In this document: piece by piece, positions 9,090-17,495 of the stretch
Numbering within the stretch: position 1 is the stretch's first letter
Layout: every line of letters starts with the position of its first letter
Assembly (NCBI GenBank): GCA_036226585.1
Contig: CP108997.1
Span: 6,634,001-6,698,000, forward strand
Length of the DNA: 64,000 nt
Direction: 5' to 3'
Source: Streptomyces sp. NBC_00708
GTDB lineage: Bacteria; Actinomycetota; Actinomycetes; Streptomycetales; Streptomycetaceae
The notes under the pieces: generated by a model
The model's database searches: none
Seen by the model: only the letters and a program-made list of their open reading frames with translations
Told to the model about the DNA's origin: nothing
Made by a program: the position numbers and the translations under genes

Positions 9090-10007
9090 TCAGGCGTTGG
9101 TGCCGGAGCCCCCGCCCGACGCCGCCTTGATGCCCTTGGTGATCTCGTCCAGGACGGACAGCGCAGGGGCCTTGGCGTTGATGTCGAAGCCGGAGCGGAC
9201 CACGATCAGTGTGTCCTTGGCGAGCGGGGACGGGAAGGCCAGCGACTCGACATAGCCGTCGTCGCCGTTCTTCGTCACCACCTTCCAGCGCACCCGGTAG
9301 CCCTGCTGCCCGGCCACCGTGACCGCCTCGGACTTCAGCTCCTCGTGCGAGGTGATGCCGCCGTAGATCTTCTCGCCGTAGGACTCGTTGGCGTTGGTCC
9401 CGATGTCCTTCTCGGCGGTGGCTTTCGCCGTCTTGGTGGTCAGCTTCAGCGCCTCGGCCGGGGCGGAGAACACCCCGCCGCGCACGCACTTCTGCTCGGT
9501 GTCACCGGGGCAGGCGTAGGACCCGGTGGTCACCCCGGCGCCCATGCCCGACTCGCCCTTCCAGCCGTCGGGGACCGGGATGCTGATGCCGCTGGCCAGG
9601 TCCGTCGCGTACCCGTCCTCGATCTGCGGCTGACCCTGCTCCGGCTGCTCGCTGCCGCCACCGCTGCCGCCGTTGTTCCCGCTGCCGCCGTTTCCGCCGG
9701 TGTCACCGTTTCCGCCGCGTTGCCGGTCGGGTCCGGGGGTGGGGGTCGCGGACGGGGTGGAGGCCGTGGTGTCGCTCTTGCCGCCCGAGTCGTCCGCCAG
9801 CAGATAGACACCGCCTCCGACGGCGGCCAGCACCACGACGGCGGCGGTGATGCCGGCGCCGACGCGTATGCGTCTGCTGCGGGCGGCCGCCGGCGGTACG
9901 CGCAGGTGGTCGGTCCACTGGGTGCCGTCCCACCAGCGCTCCTGGCGGGGGCCAAATCCTGTATACCCGGGGTCTGGATGCCAGCCGGGCGGGCTCGTCT
10001 GGGTCAC
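9090..10007 (-). CDS. DUF2510-domain membrane-anchored protein
   Basis: 305 aa. The N-terminal 38 residues are a DUF2510 module (PGWHPDPGYTG then RWWDGTQWTDH). A single membrane helix follows (about residues 50-72, AGITAAVVVLAAVGGGVYLL), then a low-complexity Gly/Asn/Ser/Pro linker (about residues 80-125), then an extracytoplasmic domain containing two cysteines (CPGDTEQKC). Topology is most likely N-in, C-out. DUF2510 proteins are abundant in actinomycetes; their function is not defined. The C-terminal domain resembles no enzyme I can name. It is divergent from the methyltransferase at 10197. Confidence 0.75.
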   Translation of the reverse strand: MTQTSPPGWHPDPGYTGFGPRQERWWDGTQWTDHLRVPPAAARSRRIRVGAGITAAVVVLAAVGGGVYLLADDSGGKSDTTASTPSATPTPGPDRQRGGNGDTGGNGGSGNNGGSGGGSEQPEQGQPQIEDGYATDLASGISIPVPDGWKGESGMGAGVTTGSYACPGDTEQKCVRGGVFSAPAEALKLTTKTAKATAEKDIGTNANESYGEKIYGGITSHEELKSEAVTVAGQQGYRVRWKVVTKNGDDGYVESLAFPSPLAKDTLIVVRSGFDINAKAPALSVLDEITKGIKAASGGGSGTNA

Positions 10008-10093
10008 GCCGACACCGTAGCCGGATTGCCTGAGAATCCTATGAACTGGGTGGCCCGACTTTCGTGGATGCGCGCGCGGCGGCTGATGTCATC

Positions 10094-10129
10094 GCTGGTC
10101 TAGACAACTGGTGGGGTGGTCGCTAGCAT
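10094..10129 (+). promoter_or_regulatory. DasR-like operator overlapping the promoter of the methyltransferase gene
   Basis: GCTGGTCTAGACAACT (10094-10109) matches the published DasR-responsive element ACTGGTCTAGACCACT at 14 of 16 positions. TAGACA (10101-10106) within it, 17 bases, then TAGCAT (10124-10129) form a plausible promoter, so a bound repressor would cover the -35. The gene start is at 10197. DasR responds to amino-sugar phosphates, so the gene would be induced on GlcNAc-type substrates if the site is real. Confidence 0.5.
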
Positions 10130-10196
10130 CCGCCGACGAAGGCGCGGCGCCCTTGTCGGCCCGCCGTCCGCCCGATCGCGCCAGAAGTGAGGGCCC

Positions 10197-10937
10197 ATGG
10201 AAGCGACCGCTCCCGACCGTCGTTTCGCCGAGGACTACCGCCTCGCCCGGGAGATCCCACGCGACGGGCTGACCGCATGGCGTGCCGCCGTCGCCGCCGA
10301 GGTGGACCTCGCACCCGGCGCCACCGTCCTGGACGTGGGCGCCGGCACGGGTGCCTTCGCCTCGGCGTTCGCCGACTGGTTCGGCGTCCGGGTGCTGGCC
10401 GTGGAACCGGCCCCCGCCATGCGGGCGCTGATCCCCCGGACCCGGCTGATCGAGGCGCTGGACGGACGGGCCGAGCAACTGCCGGTGCCGGACGGCTGCG
10501 CGGACGCGGCCTGGCTGGGCTCGGTCATCCACCACATCGGTGATCTGCCCGCCGCAGCACGGGAGTTGGGCAGGGCGCTGAAGCCCGGGGCCCCGGTGTT
10601 CATCCGCAACTCGTTCCCGGGGCGGTGCGCGCGGGACCTGCGGGTCCGCTTCTTCCCCGGCGCCGAGCGCATCGTCAACGGCTACCCGACCGTGGAGCAG
10701 ACCTGCGACGCGTTCGCCGGGGCCGGTTTCACCCGCGTCGCGCTGCATGCGGTGCCGCAGGAGAGCGCGCCGAGCCTCGCCGCGTTCGCCGACCGGATCA
10801 GACGGGACACCGACGCGAAGCTGCGCGGCCTCGGCGACGACGAGTTCGAGCGCGGGATGCACCGGCTGCGTACGGCGGCGGAACAGGAGCCGGACCGGCC
10901 CGCCGTGAGCTGGATGGACCTGCTCGTCCTGGCCTGA
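10197..10937 (+). CDS. Class I SAM-dependent methyltransferase
   Basis: 246 aa. Motif I VLDVGAGTGAFA (residues 42-53) binds S-adenosylmethionine; the acidic end of the next strand (VLAVEPAPAM) and the later LGSVIHHIGD segment fit a methyltransferase-11-type Rossmann fold. The C-terminal third is helical and probably forms the substrate lid. The substrate is unknown; small-molecule rather than DNA or rRNA methylation is likely. It leads a short plus-strand run with the NTF2-like protein (33-base gap) and the S66 peptidase (10-base gap). A DasR-like box overlaps its promoter. Confidence 0.85.
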   Translation: MEATAPDRRFAEDYRLAREIPRDGLTAWRAAVAAEVDLAPGATVLDVGAGTGAFASAFADWFGVRVLAVEPAPAMRALIPRTRLIEALDGRAEQLPVPDGCADAAWLGSVIHHIGDLPAAARELGRALKPGAPVFIRNSFPGRCARDLRVRFFPGAERIVNGYPTVEQTCDAFAGAGFTRVALHAVPQESAPSLAAFADRIRRDTDAKLRGLGDDEFERGMHRLRTAAEQEPDRPAVSWMDLLVLA

Positions 10938-10969
10938 CCGCGCGCCCCGCCGACGTAAGGTCGGTCCGT

Positions 10970-11389
10970 ATGAAGCTCAGCGACGAGGAAGGGCGGGCCG
11001 TACGGGCCGCCATGGCGGGTGAAATGCGGCTGCTCGACCCGGCCGTACGGGCATCGCCCGAGGCGGTGACGGAGCTGCTCGACCCCCAATTCGCCGAGTT
11101 CGGCGCGTCCGGACGCCGCTACGACCGCGCCTCCATCCTCGCCGTCACGTCCGCCGTGGAGGACTACGGCCCCGGCCCGGATGTCACAGATCTGTCCGGC
11201 ACGCTGCTCGCCCCGGACCTCGTCCACCTGGCGTACGTCACCGAGCGCAACGGCTCGCTGTTCCGGCGCAGTTCGCTGTGGCGCAGGACCGGCGGGCAGT
11301 GGCGGCTGTACTTCCACCAGGGCACCCCGGCCGGTCCCGCACGGCCCACCGGCGCATATCCGGCGGACAGTCCCGACGGCGCTGCATAG
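10970..11389 (+). CDS. NTF2-like (DUF4440/SnoaL-type) small protein
   Basis: 139 aa. ATG at 10970 is preceded by TAAGG at 10956-10960. An N-terminal helix (DEEGRAVRAAMAGEMRLL) is followed by strands ending in the typical SSLWRRTGGQWRLYFHQGTPA, which is the closing sheet of cone-shaped NTF2/DUF4440 folds. The longer open frame starting at 10625 lies inside the methyltransferase gene in another frame and is not used. Such proteins are ligand-binding folds or small enzymes; no catalytic residue set is recognised. Confidence 0.8.
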   Translation: MKLSDEEGRAVRAAMAGEMRLLDPAVRASPEAVTELLDPQFAEFGASGRRYDRASILAVTSAVEDYGPGPDVTDLSGTLLAPDLVHLAYVTERNGSLFRRSSLWRRTGGQWRLYFHQGTPAGPARPTGAYPADSPDGAA

Positions 11390-11398
11390 GCTCATCCG

Positions 11399-12442
11399 AT
11401 GACACCTTCCCGCTACCCGTCCAAGCCCCGGACCGGCGACCGCGTCGCCGTGCTCTCACCCTCCTCCGGTCTGCCCGGAATCCTGCCGCTGCCCTACGAG
11501 TTGGGTCTGCGCAGGCTCCGCGAGGACTTCGGCCTGGAGCCGGTGGAGTATCCCTGCACCCGGAAGATGGGCTCCACCCCGCAGGAGCGCGCCGCCGACC
11601 TCCACGCGGCGTTCGCCGACCCGGAGATCAAGGCGGTCATAGCCAGCATCGGCGGCGACGACCAGATCACCGTGCTGCCCCACCTGGACCGCGAACTGCT
11701 GCGCGCCAACCCCAAGCCGTTCTTCGGCTACAGCGACAACACCAACCTGCTGGTCCTGCTCGACAACCTCGGCATCGTCGGCTACCACGGCGGTTCGCTC
11801 ATGGTCGAGTTCGGCCGGCCCGGCGCACTGCACCCGCAGACGGCCGATTCCCTGCGGGCCGCGCTCTTCACCCACGGCGCGTACGAGTTGGCGCCCGCGA
11901 AGGAGAGCGGCAGCGTCAACCGGGACTGGAAGGACCCGCACACCTTCGAGCAGGAGCCCGGCCTGCTCCCCGCCGACGGCTGGATCTGGCACCACGCGGA
12001 CCGGGTGGTCGAGGGGGCGAGCTGGGGCGGCAACCTGGAGATCCTGGCCTGGATGCTGATGGCCGACCGGGAGATCCTGCCCCCGGAGGCTTACGAGGGC
12101 CGGGTGCTGTTCCTGGAAACCTCCGAGGAGCTGCCGAGCGCCGACGAGGTGTACCGCATCCTGCGCAACATGGGGGAGCGGGGACTGCTGCGGCGCTTCC
12201 CCGCCCTGCTGATGGCGCGCGCCAAGAATTGGTCCTTCGAGCAGCCGCTCGACGCCGATGCCGGTGCGCTGTACGGGAGGCGGCAGCGGGAGGCGGTGCT
12301 GCGGGCCCTCGCGGAGTACGCCCCCGACACCATGGCCGTCTTCGACGTCGACTGCGGCCACACGGACCCGCAGGTGATCATCCCGTTCGGCGGCCGGATC
12401 CGGGTGGACGGCGAGGCCCGGCGTATCACCGTCACCTACTGA
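11399..12442 (+). CDS. S66-family serine peptidase, MccF-like (LD-carboxypeptidase family)
   Basis: 347 aa. The nucleophile elbow GYSDNTNL places the catalytic Ser at residue 112. Glu in VLFLETSEE and His in DCGHTDP complete the Ser-Glu-His triad of family S66. The MccF branch cleaves acyl-sulfamoyl or aminoacyl-nucleotide antibiotics of the microcin C type; the other branch trims LD bonds in peptidoglycan tetrapeptides. The sequence looks nearer to the MccF branch. It has no signal peptide, so it is cytoplasmic, which fits detoxification or muropeptide recycling. It is probably co-transcribed with the two genes before it. Confidence 0.85.
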   Translation: MTPSRYPSKPRTGDRVAVLSPSSGLPGILPLPYELGLRRLREDFGLEPVEYPCTRKMGSTPQERAADLHAAFADPEIKAVIASIGGDDQITVLPHLDRELLRANPKPFFGYSDNTNLLVLLDNLGIVGYHGGSLMVEFGRPGALHPQTADSLRAALFTHGAYELAPAKESGSVNRDWKDPHTFEQEPGLLPADGWIWHHADRVVEGASWGGNLEILAWMLMADREILPPEAYEGRVLFLETSEELPSADEVYRILRNMGERGLLRRFPALLMARAKNWSFEQPLDADAGALYGRRQREAVLRALAEYAPDTMAVFDVDCGHTDPQVIIPFGGRIRVDGEARRITVTY

Positions 12443-12462
12443 GCGGGCGGGCTCCCCGTTTG

Positions 12463-12473
12463 CGGTCCGACCA
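12463..12473. promoter_or_regulatory. FadR/LldR-type operator upstream of the lactate regulator gene
   Basis: CGGTCCGACCA (TGGTCGGACCG on the other strand) lies 62 bases before the regulator start at 12535. It is one of three copies of the same box in the lactate region (see 15068-15078 and 15159-15169) and fits the FadR-family pattern TGGTC-n-GACCA, suggesting autoregulation. Confidence 0.7.
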
Positions 12474-12534
12474 CATGGCGTGTGTGACATAGTCGGGATG
12501 TACGCATACGCCCGAACGGGGAGTGGAGAAGCGG

Positions 12535-13284
12535 ATGCCTGTCGAGTGGCAGCCCGTGCGGCAGGCCCGGACCCATGAACTGGTGCTCCAGAGCATCGAG
12601 GAGCAGGTCTTCGCCGGGAAGCTGAGGGCCGGGGACCGGCTGCCGCCCGAGCGCGAGCTCGCCCCCGTGTTCGGGGTGAGCCGGTCCGCGCTCCGGGAGG
12701 CGCTGCGGGTGCTGGAGACGATCGGCGTGCTGGTCGCGCAGCCCGGCCGGGGGCACGACTCCGGGGCCCGGATCGTGCGCAACCCCGACGACGCGCTCGG
12801 CCGGCTGCTGCGCCTGCACTTCGCCCTCGGCAGCTACAGCCTCCACGATGTGATGGAGGCCCGGGTCGCCCTGGAGCGCTCCAGCTTCGCGGCCGCCGCG
12901 GAGCACGCGTCCGACGAGGACCTGGACGCGGCGGGTGCCGTGGTCCACCGGATGTCGCGGGAGGGCATCGGGCCGGAGGAGTTCAACGAGCTCGACACGC
13001 AGTTCCACGTCAAGGTGGCGACCAGCTCGGGCAATGCGCTCACCTCCACCCTGACCGCCGCCGTGCGGGAGTCCGTACGGCCCCTCATCCTGCGGGCCCT
13101 CGAAGACGTGGACGACTGGCCCGCGACGCAGGCCCGGCTGAACGCCGAGCACACGGAGATGCTGAGGCTGGTGCGCACCGGTCACGGCGAGGAGGCGGCC
13201 GACCTCGCCGAGAGCCACATCCGCGGCTTCCACGGCACGCTGGTCGACGAGGACCGGACCGACGCCGGCGGGGGCGCCGAGTAG
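12535..13284 (+). CDS. FadR-subfamily GntR regulator (FCD domain), probable lactate-responsive repressor
   Basis: 249 aa. ATG at 12535 has GGAG six bases upstream and is preferred over the GTG at 12523, whose purine run is too close. The winged HTH (about residues 10-75, with ELAPVFGVSRSALREALRVLE) is followed by an all-helical FCD effector domain with the metal-binding pattern of Asp/His residues (DTQFH, later H in NAEHTEML and ESHIRGFH). It lies next to the lactate permease and lutABC, and three identical operator cores occur upstream of itself, the permease and lutA. It is therefore most likely the local LldR, released by lactate. Confidence 0.85.
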   Translation: MPVEWQPVRQARTHELVLQSIEEQVFAGKLRAGDRLPPERELAPVFGVSRSALREALRVLETIGVLVAQPGRGHDSGARIVRNPDDALGRLLRLHFALGSYSLHDVMEARVALERSSFAAAAEHASDEDLDAAGAVVHRMSREGIGPEEFNELDTQFHVKVATSSGNALTSTLTAAVRESVRPLILRALEDVDDWPATQARLNAEHTEMLRLVRTGHGEEAADLAESHIRGFHGTLVDEDRTDAGGGAE

Positions 13285-13318
13285 CGGCCCCCGCCCCACC
13301 CGGTGCCGCGCGGTTGCG

Positions 13319-14995
13319 TCAGGGCAGCATCCAGGAGAGCGCCGACGTGGACTGGAGGTAGACCAGGACACAGAGGACGGCCAGCATGGCCACGCTGTAT
13401 CCGGCGACCTTGCGCAGCAGGATGCGTTCCGAGCCCGGCATCGCGACCGCGGTGGCGACGATGGTCAGGTTCTGCGGGCTCACCAGCTTGGCGACCACAC
13501 CGCCGGAGGTGTTCGCGGCGACGAGCAGGGTCGGGTCTATGCCGGCGGTCTGACCCGCCGTCTGCTGGAGGTTGGCGAACAGCGCGTTGGCCGACGTGTC
13601 GGAACCGGTCACGGCGGTGCCCAGCCAGCCGAGCACCGGCGAGAGCAGGGCGAAGAGACCGCCCGCCGTCGCCAGCCAGGTGCCGATGGCAACGGTCTGA
13701 CCGGACTGGTTCATGACGTAGCTCAGCGCGAGCACCGTGGCGACCGTCGCGATGGCGGTCCGCATGTTCTTCAGGGTCCGGCCCGCCGCCGAGAGTGCCA
13801 TGCCACCGGTCATCGGATAGACGTCATGGTCCTTGGCGAAGCGGTAGATCAGCGTGACCAGGATGCCCGAGAGGATCAGCAGGGTGCCCGGGTTGCCCAG
13901 GACCTCCAGCGTGTAGACGGCGCTGGACGACGGCGTTCCGCTGGTGGTGAGCAGTTCACCGTGGAGGCCCGGCCACTCGATCTTCAGGTTGGCGCGGCCC
14001 AGCACCTCGGGCATGTCCAGACCGCCCACGTTCAGCTTGGCGATGCCGAAGATCGCGATGACCAGGATGTACGGGAGGACGGCGTAGGTGACGCGGTGCC
14101 GGGTGAGCGGCTCGTTCTCCACCTGGGAGCGCTGGTCGTCCGGGGTGCGCGGCTTCCAGAAGCGCAGCATCAGCACGGCGACACCGAATCCGACGAGCGA
14201 GGCGACCACGTCGGTCAGCTCGTACGCGAAGTGGTTGGCGCACCAGAACTGGGTCAGGGCGAAGACACCGCCGGTGACCAGCGCGATCGGCCACAGCTGA
14301 CGGATGCCCCGGGTGCCGTCCACGACGAACAGCAGCAGCAGCGGCACGAAGATCGCGAGCAGGGGCGACTGGCGGCCGATGACCGAGGCGATGTCCTCGG
14401 CGGGGATGCCGGTGAGGTTGCCCGCGGTGGTGACGGGGATGGCCATGGCGCCGAACGCGACCGGCGCGGTGTTGGCCAGGAGTACGGTGACCGCTGCCTT
14501 GACCGGGGGCAGGCCGAGGGCCAGCAGCATCACGGCCGTGATGGCGACGGGCGCGCCGAAGCCGGCCAGCGCCTCCAGCAGGCCGCCGAAGCAGAACGCG
14601 ATGAGCATCGCCTGCACGCGCAGGTCGCCCCGGCCGACGGCGCTGAATGACCGGCGCAGGTCCTCGAACCGGCCGCTGACGACCGTGAGTTCGTAGAACC
14701 AGATGGCCGCGACGACGATCAGCATCACCGGGAACAGGCCGAAGACGAGCCCCTGGGACGCCGAGAGCAGCCCCAGGCCGACCGGCATCCCGAACCCGAT
14801 CACCGCGACGAGCAGAGCCGTGACGACCGAGCCCAGCGCGGACACCAGCGCCGAGCGCTTGGCCGCCATCAGGAGCACGAAGAACACAGCGAGCGGGATC
14901 AGGCTCACCAGCGCGGTCGCCAGGAGGCTGCCCCCGATGGCGTGAACATCCGGCGTGTACGAAGCCAGCACGGTGGCGGGTGGTGCGGAAGCCAC
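13319..14995 (-). CDS. lldP: L-lactate permease (LctP family)
   Basis: 558 aa, GTG start with GAGGAG seven bases upstream. The protein is almost wholly hydrophobic, with about 12-14 membrane segments. LctP-family stretches such as FCFGGLLEALAGFGAPVAIT and NTAPVAFGAMAIPV are present. It imports lactate (or glycolate) with protons. It is divergent from lutABC and convergent with the FadR-type regulator, with an operator next to its promoter. On its own strand TTGACA (15060-15065) is the probable -35, about 65 bases upstream of the start. Confidence 0.93.
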   Translation of the reverse strand: MASAPPATVLASYTPDVHAIGGSLLATALVSLIPLAVFFVLLMAAKRSALVSALGSVVTALLVAVIGFGMPVGLGLLSASQGLVFGLFPVMLIVVAAIWFYELTVVSGRFEDLRRSFSAVGRGDLRVQAMLIAFCFGGLLEALAGFGAPVAITAVMLLALGLPPVKAAVTVLLANTAPVAFGAMAIPVTTAGNLTGIPAEDIASVIGRQSPLLAIFVPLLLLFVVDGTRGIRQLWPIALVTGGVFALTQFWCANHFAYELTDVVASLVGFGVAVLMLRFWKPRTPDDQRSQVENEPLTRHRVTYAVLPYILVIAIFGIAKLNVGGLDMPEVLGRANLKIEWPGLHGELLTTSGTPSSSAVYTLEVLGNPGTLLILSGILVTLIYRFAKDHDVYPMTGGMALSAAGRTLKNMRTAIATVATVLALSYVMNQSGQTVAIGTWLATAGGLFALLSPVLGWLGTAVTGSDTSANALFANLQQTAGQTAGIDPTLLVAANTSGGVVAKLVSPQNLTIVATAVAMPGSERILLRKVAGYSVAMLAVLCVLVYLQSTSALSWMLP

Positions 14996-15059
14996 GGATT
15001 TACTCCTCGCTGAGTGACACAGCTGATTCAGCGATCAGTAGGACACCGCAGATGTCGTA

Positions 15060-15078
15060 TGTCAATAAGGTCGGACCA
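15060..15078 (-). promoter_or_regulatory. Lactate permease promoter -35 with adjoining FadR/LldR-type operator
   Basis: AGGTCGGACCA at 15068-15078 is the second copy of the operator. On the minus strand TTGACA (15060-15065) follows two bases later and is a good -35; a -10 like TACTGA lies about 19 bases downstream. The operator abuts the upstream edge of the -35. Confidence 0.65.
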
Positions 15079-15158
15079 AATGCTGGCCAGGTCACTTCGC
15101 GCCAGGGAGGCCTCGGAGTGCGTGTGTGCACCCTGCCCCAATCGGCCGGAGGGTAGTA

Positions 15159-15169
15159 TGGTCGGACCA
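15159..15169 (+). promoter_or_regulatory. FadR/LldR-type operator at the lutABC promoter
   Basis: TGGTCGGACCA is the best of the three copies: perfect 5-base arms TGGTC/GACCA around a single G. TAGTAT just before it (15154-15159) is a possible -10, so the box would overlap the transcription start, 24 bases before the lutA ATG. Confidence 0.75.
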
Positions 15170-15192
15170 CAACTTGCGATCGGGGAGGTCCC

Positions 15193-15960
15193 ATGCGTAT
15201 CGGACTCTTCGCCACCTGTCTGGGAGACACGCTCTTCCCCGAGGCGGTGAAATCCACCGCGGTGCTGCTGGCCCGCCTGGGCCACGACGTGGTGTTCCCG
15301 CCGGGCCAGACCTGCTGCGGCCAGATGCACGTCAACACCGGATACCAGCGCGAGCCGGTCCCGCTGGTGCGCAACTTCGCCGAACAGTTCGGTGACGCCT
15401 CCATCGACGCCGTCGTCATGCCGTCGGGCTCCTGCGCCGGCTCGGTCCGCCATCAGCACGAGCTCATCGCCGAGCGGTACGGCGACGCCGCCCTGCGCGC
15501 CGGCGTCGCCACCGTCAAGGCGAAGACGTACGAACTCTCCGAGCTGCTGGTCGACGTGCTGGACGTGACCGAGGTCGGCGCCTACTTCCCGCACCGGGTC
15601 ACGTACCACCCCACCTGCCACTCGCTGCGCATGCTCCGGGTCGGCGACAAGCCCCTGCGGCTGCTGCGGGCCGTCGACTCGATCGACCTCGTCGAGCTGC
15701 CCGAGGCGGACTCCTGCTGCGGGTTCGGCGGCACCTTCGCCGTGAAGAACGCCGATACCTCCACGGCGATGCTCCAGGACAAGATGCGCCACGTCACCGC
15801 CACCGGCGCCGCCGTGTGCACCGCGGGCGACTCGTCCTGTCTGATGCACATCGGCGGCGGGCTCTCCCGCATCAAGGCCGGTACGCGCACCCTGCACCTG
15901 GCCCAGATCCTCTCCTCCACCCGCACCTCGCCGCACGTCCTGACGGAGGCCGCCCGATGA
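15193..15960 (+). CDS. lutA: Lactate utilisation protein LutA (CCG-domain Fe-S oxidoreductase)
   Basis: 255 aa. Two cysteine-rich CCG motifs, TCCGQMH near residue 38 and DSCCGFGG near residue 177, define the LutA/YkgE and GlpC/HdrB-type fold that holds an Fe-S cofactor. With LutB and LutC it forms the non-flavin L-lactate dehydrogenase complex that oxidises lactate to pyruvate. GGGGAGG lies just upstream of the ATG. Its stop overlaps the lutB start (ATGA). A FadR-type box sits at its promoter. Confidence 0.93.
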   Translation: MRIGLFATCLGDTLFPEAVKSTAVLLARLGHDVVFPPGQTCCGQMHVNTGYQREPVPLVRNFAEQFGDASIDAVVMPSGSCAGSVRHQHELIAERYGDAALRAGVATVKAKTYELSELLVDVLDVTEVGAYFPHRVTYHPTCHSLRMLRVGDKPLRLLRAVDSIDLVELPEADSCCGFGGTFAVKNADTSTAMLQDKMRHVTATGAAVCTAGDSSCLMHIGGGLSRIKAGTRTLHLAQILSSTRTSPHVLTEAAR

Positions 15961-17495
15961 GCGCGACGTTTCTCGGCATGCCCGCGACCCCGCCGCGCTC
16001 CCCGTACGGCACGGGCAACCTGCGCGGCGACCGGAAGTTCCCCGCCGCCGCCCACGACGAACTGCGCAACGAGCAGCTGCGCGGCAACCTCGGCCGCGCC
16101 ACGCACACCATCCGCGCCAAGCGCCTGCACGTCACCGGCGAACTGCCCGACTGGGAGCAGCTGCGCGACGCCGGGTCGGCCATCAAGACCGACACCATGA
16201 ACCGGCTCCCCGAACTCCTGGAGGAGCTGGAGCGCAACGTCACCGCGCGCGGCGGCACCGTCCACTGGGCGCGCGACGGCGTCGAGGCCAACGAGATCGT
16301 CGGCCGGCTGGTCCGGGAGACGGGCAGCGAGGAGGTCATCAAGGTCAAGTCGATGGCCACCCAGGAGATCGGCCTCAACGAGCACCTGGAATCCCTCGGC
16401 ATCACCGCGCACGAGACCGACCTCGCCGAGCTGATCGTGCAGCTCGCCCATGACAAGCCCTCGCACATCCTGGTCCCCGCGATCCACCGCAACCGGGACG
16501 AGATCCGGGAGATCTTCCTCAAGGAGATCCCGGGCGTCGACCCGTCCCTGGACAACGTCCCCGCGCACCTGGCCGCCGCCGCCCGCGCCTACCTGCGCGA
16601 GAAGTTCATGACCACCAAGGTGGCCGTGTCCGGGGCCAACTTCGGTATCGCCGAGACCGGCACACTCTCCGTCGTCGAGTCCGAGGGCAACGGCCGCATG
16701 TGTCTGACCCTCCCCGACACACTCATCACCGTCATGGGCATCGAGAAGGTCCTCCCGCGCTACCAGGACCTGGAGGTCTTCCTCCAGCTCCTGCCGCGCT
16801 CCTCCACGGGCGAGCGGATGAACCCGTACACCTCGATGTGGACCGGTGTCACCCCCGGGGACGGACCGCAGACCTTCCACCTGGTCCTTCTCGACAACGG
16901 TCGGACCGCGGCTCTCGCGGACCGCATCGGCCGCGAGGCGCTCAACTGCATCCGCTGCTCGGCCTGCCTCAACGTCTGCCCGGTGTACGAGCGGGCCGGC
17001 GGCCACGCCTACGGATCCACGTATCCCGGACCGATCGGGGCCGTGCTCACCCCGCAGCTCGCGGGTATGCACGCCGCCAAGGACGACCCCAACAGCTCGC
17101 TGCCGTACGCCTCCAGTCTCTGCGGCGCCTGCTTCGACGCCTGCCCCGTCAAGATCGACATCCCGTCGCTGCTGGTCGAGCTGCGCCACCAGCACACCGA
17201 GCAGTCCGGCACGACGGCCGAGAAGCTGGCGATGAAAGCGGCGGGCGCGGTGATGAGCCGGCCCAAGGTGTACACGGCCGCGCAGAAGGCCTCGCGGCTC
17301 GGCCGGGTCCTGGCCCGGGACGGAAAGCTCCCCCCGCTGCCGCCCCCGCTCAACGGCTGGAGCGACAGCCGCGACACCCCCGCCCCGCCGAAGCAGACCT
17401 TCCGCGCCTGGCTCGCCTCGTCCGAGGGCGCGGCGGCCATGCGCGAGGCGTCCGCCGAGCACACCCGCGACCAGCAGCAGGAGGACGGCAAGTGA
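15957..17495 (+). CDS. lutB: Lactate utilisation protein LutB (ferredoxin-type Fe-S protein)
   Basis: 512 aa with the start at 15957 overlapping the lutA stop. The N-terminal two thirds is the LUD domain. Two ferredoxin clusters follow: CIRCSACLNVCP near residue 325 and CGACFDACPV near residue 390, each with the CxxCxxCxxxC(P) pattern for a [4Fe-4S] centre. The C-terminal tail has helical segments as in YkgF. It passes electrons from lactate oxidation. It overlaps lutC by 4 bases (GTGA). The open frame extends further upstream inside lutA, but the overlap start is the natural one. Confidence 0.93.
   Translation: MSATFLGMPATPPRSPYGTGNLRGDRKFPAAAHDELRNEQLRGNLGRATHTIRAKRLHVTGELPDWEQLRDAGSAIKTDTMNRLPELLEELERNVTARGGTVHWARDGVEANEIVGRLVRETGSEEVIKVKSMATQEIGLNEHLESLGITAHETDLAELIVQLAHDKPSHILVPAIHRNRDEIREIFLKEIPGVDPSLDNVPAHLAAAARAYLREKFMTTKVAVSGANFGIAETGTLSVVESEGNGRMCLTLPDTLITVMGIEKVLPRYQDLEVFLQLLPRSSTGERMNPYTSMWTGVTPGDGPQTFHLVLLDNGRTAALADRIGREALNCIRCSACLNVCPVYERAGGHAYGSTYPGPIGAVLTPQLAGMHAAKDDPNSSLPYASSLCGACFDACPVKIDIPSLLVELRHQHTEQSGTTAEKLAMKAAGAVMSRPKVYTAAQKASRLGRVLARDGKLPPLPPPLNGWSDSRDTPAPPKQTFRAWLASSEGAAAMREASAEHTRDQQQEDGK

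Noticed and set aside
13285..13318. Terminator between the FadR-type regulator and lldP
   Set aside because: Only a short GCGGC/GCCGC pairing is possible; not strong enough to call.
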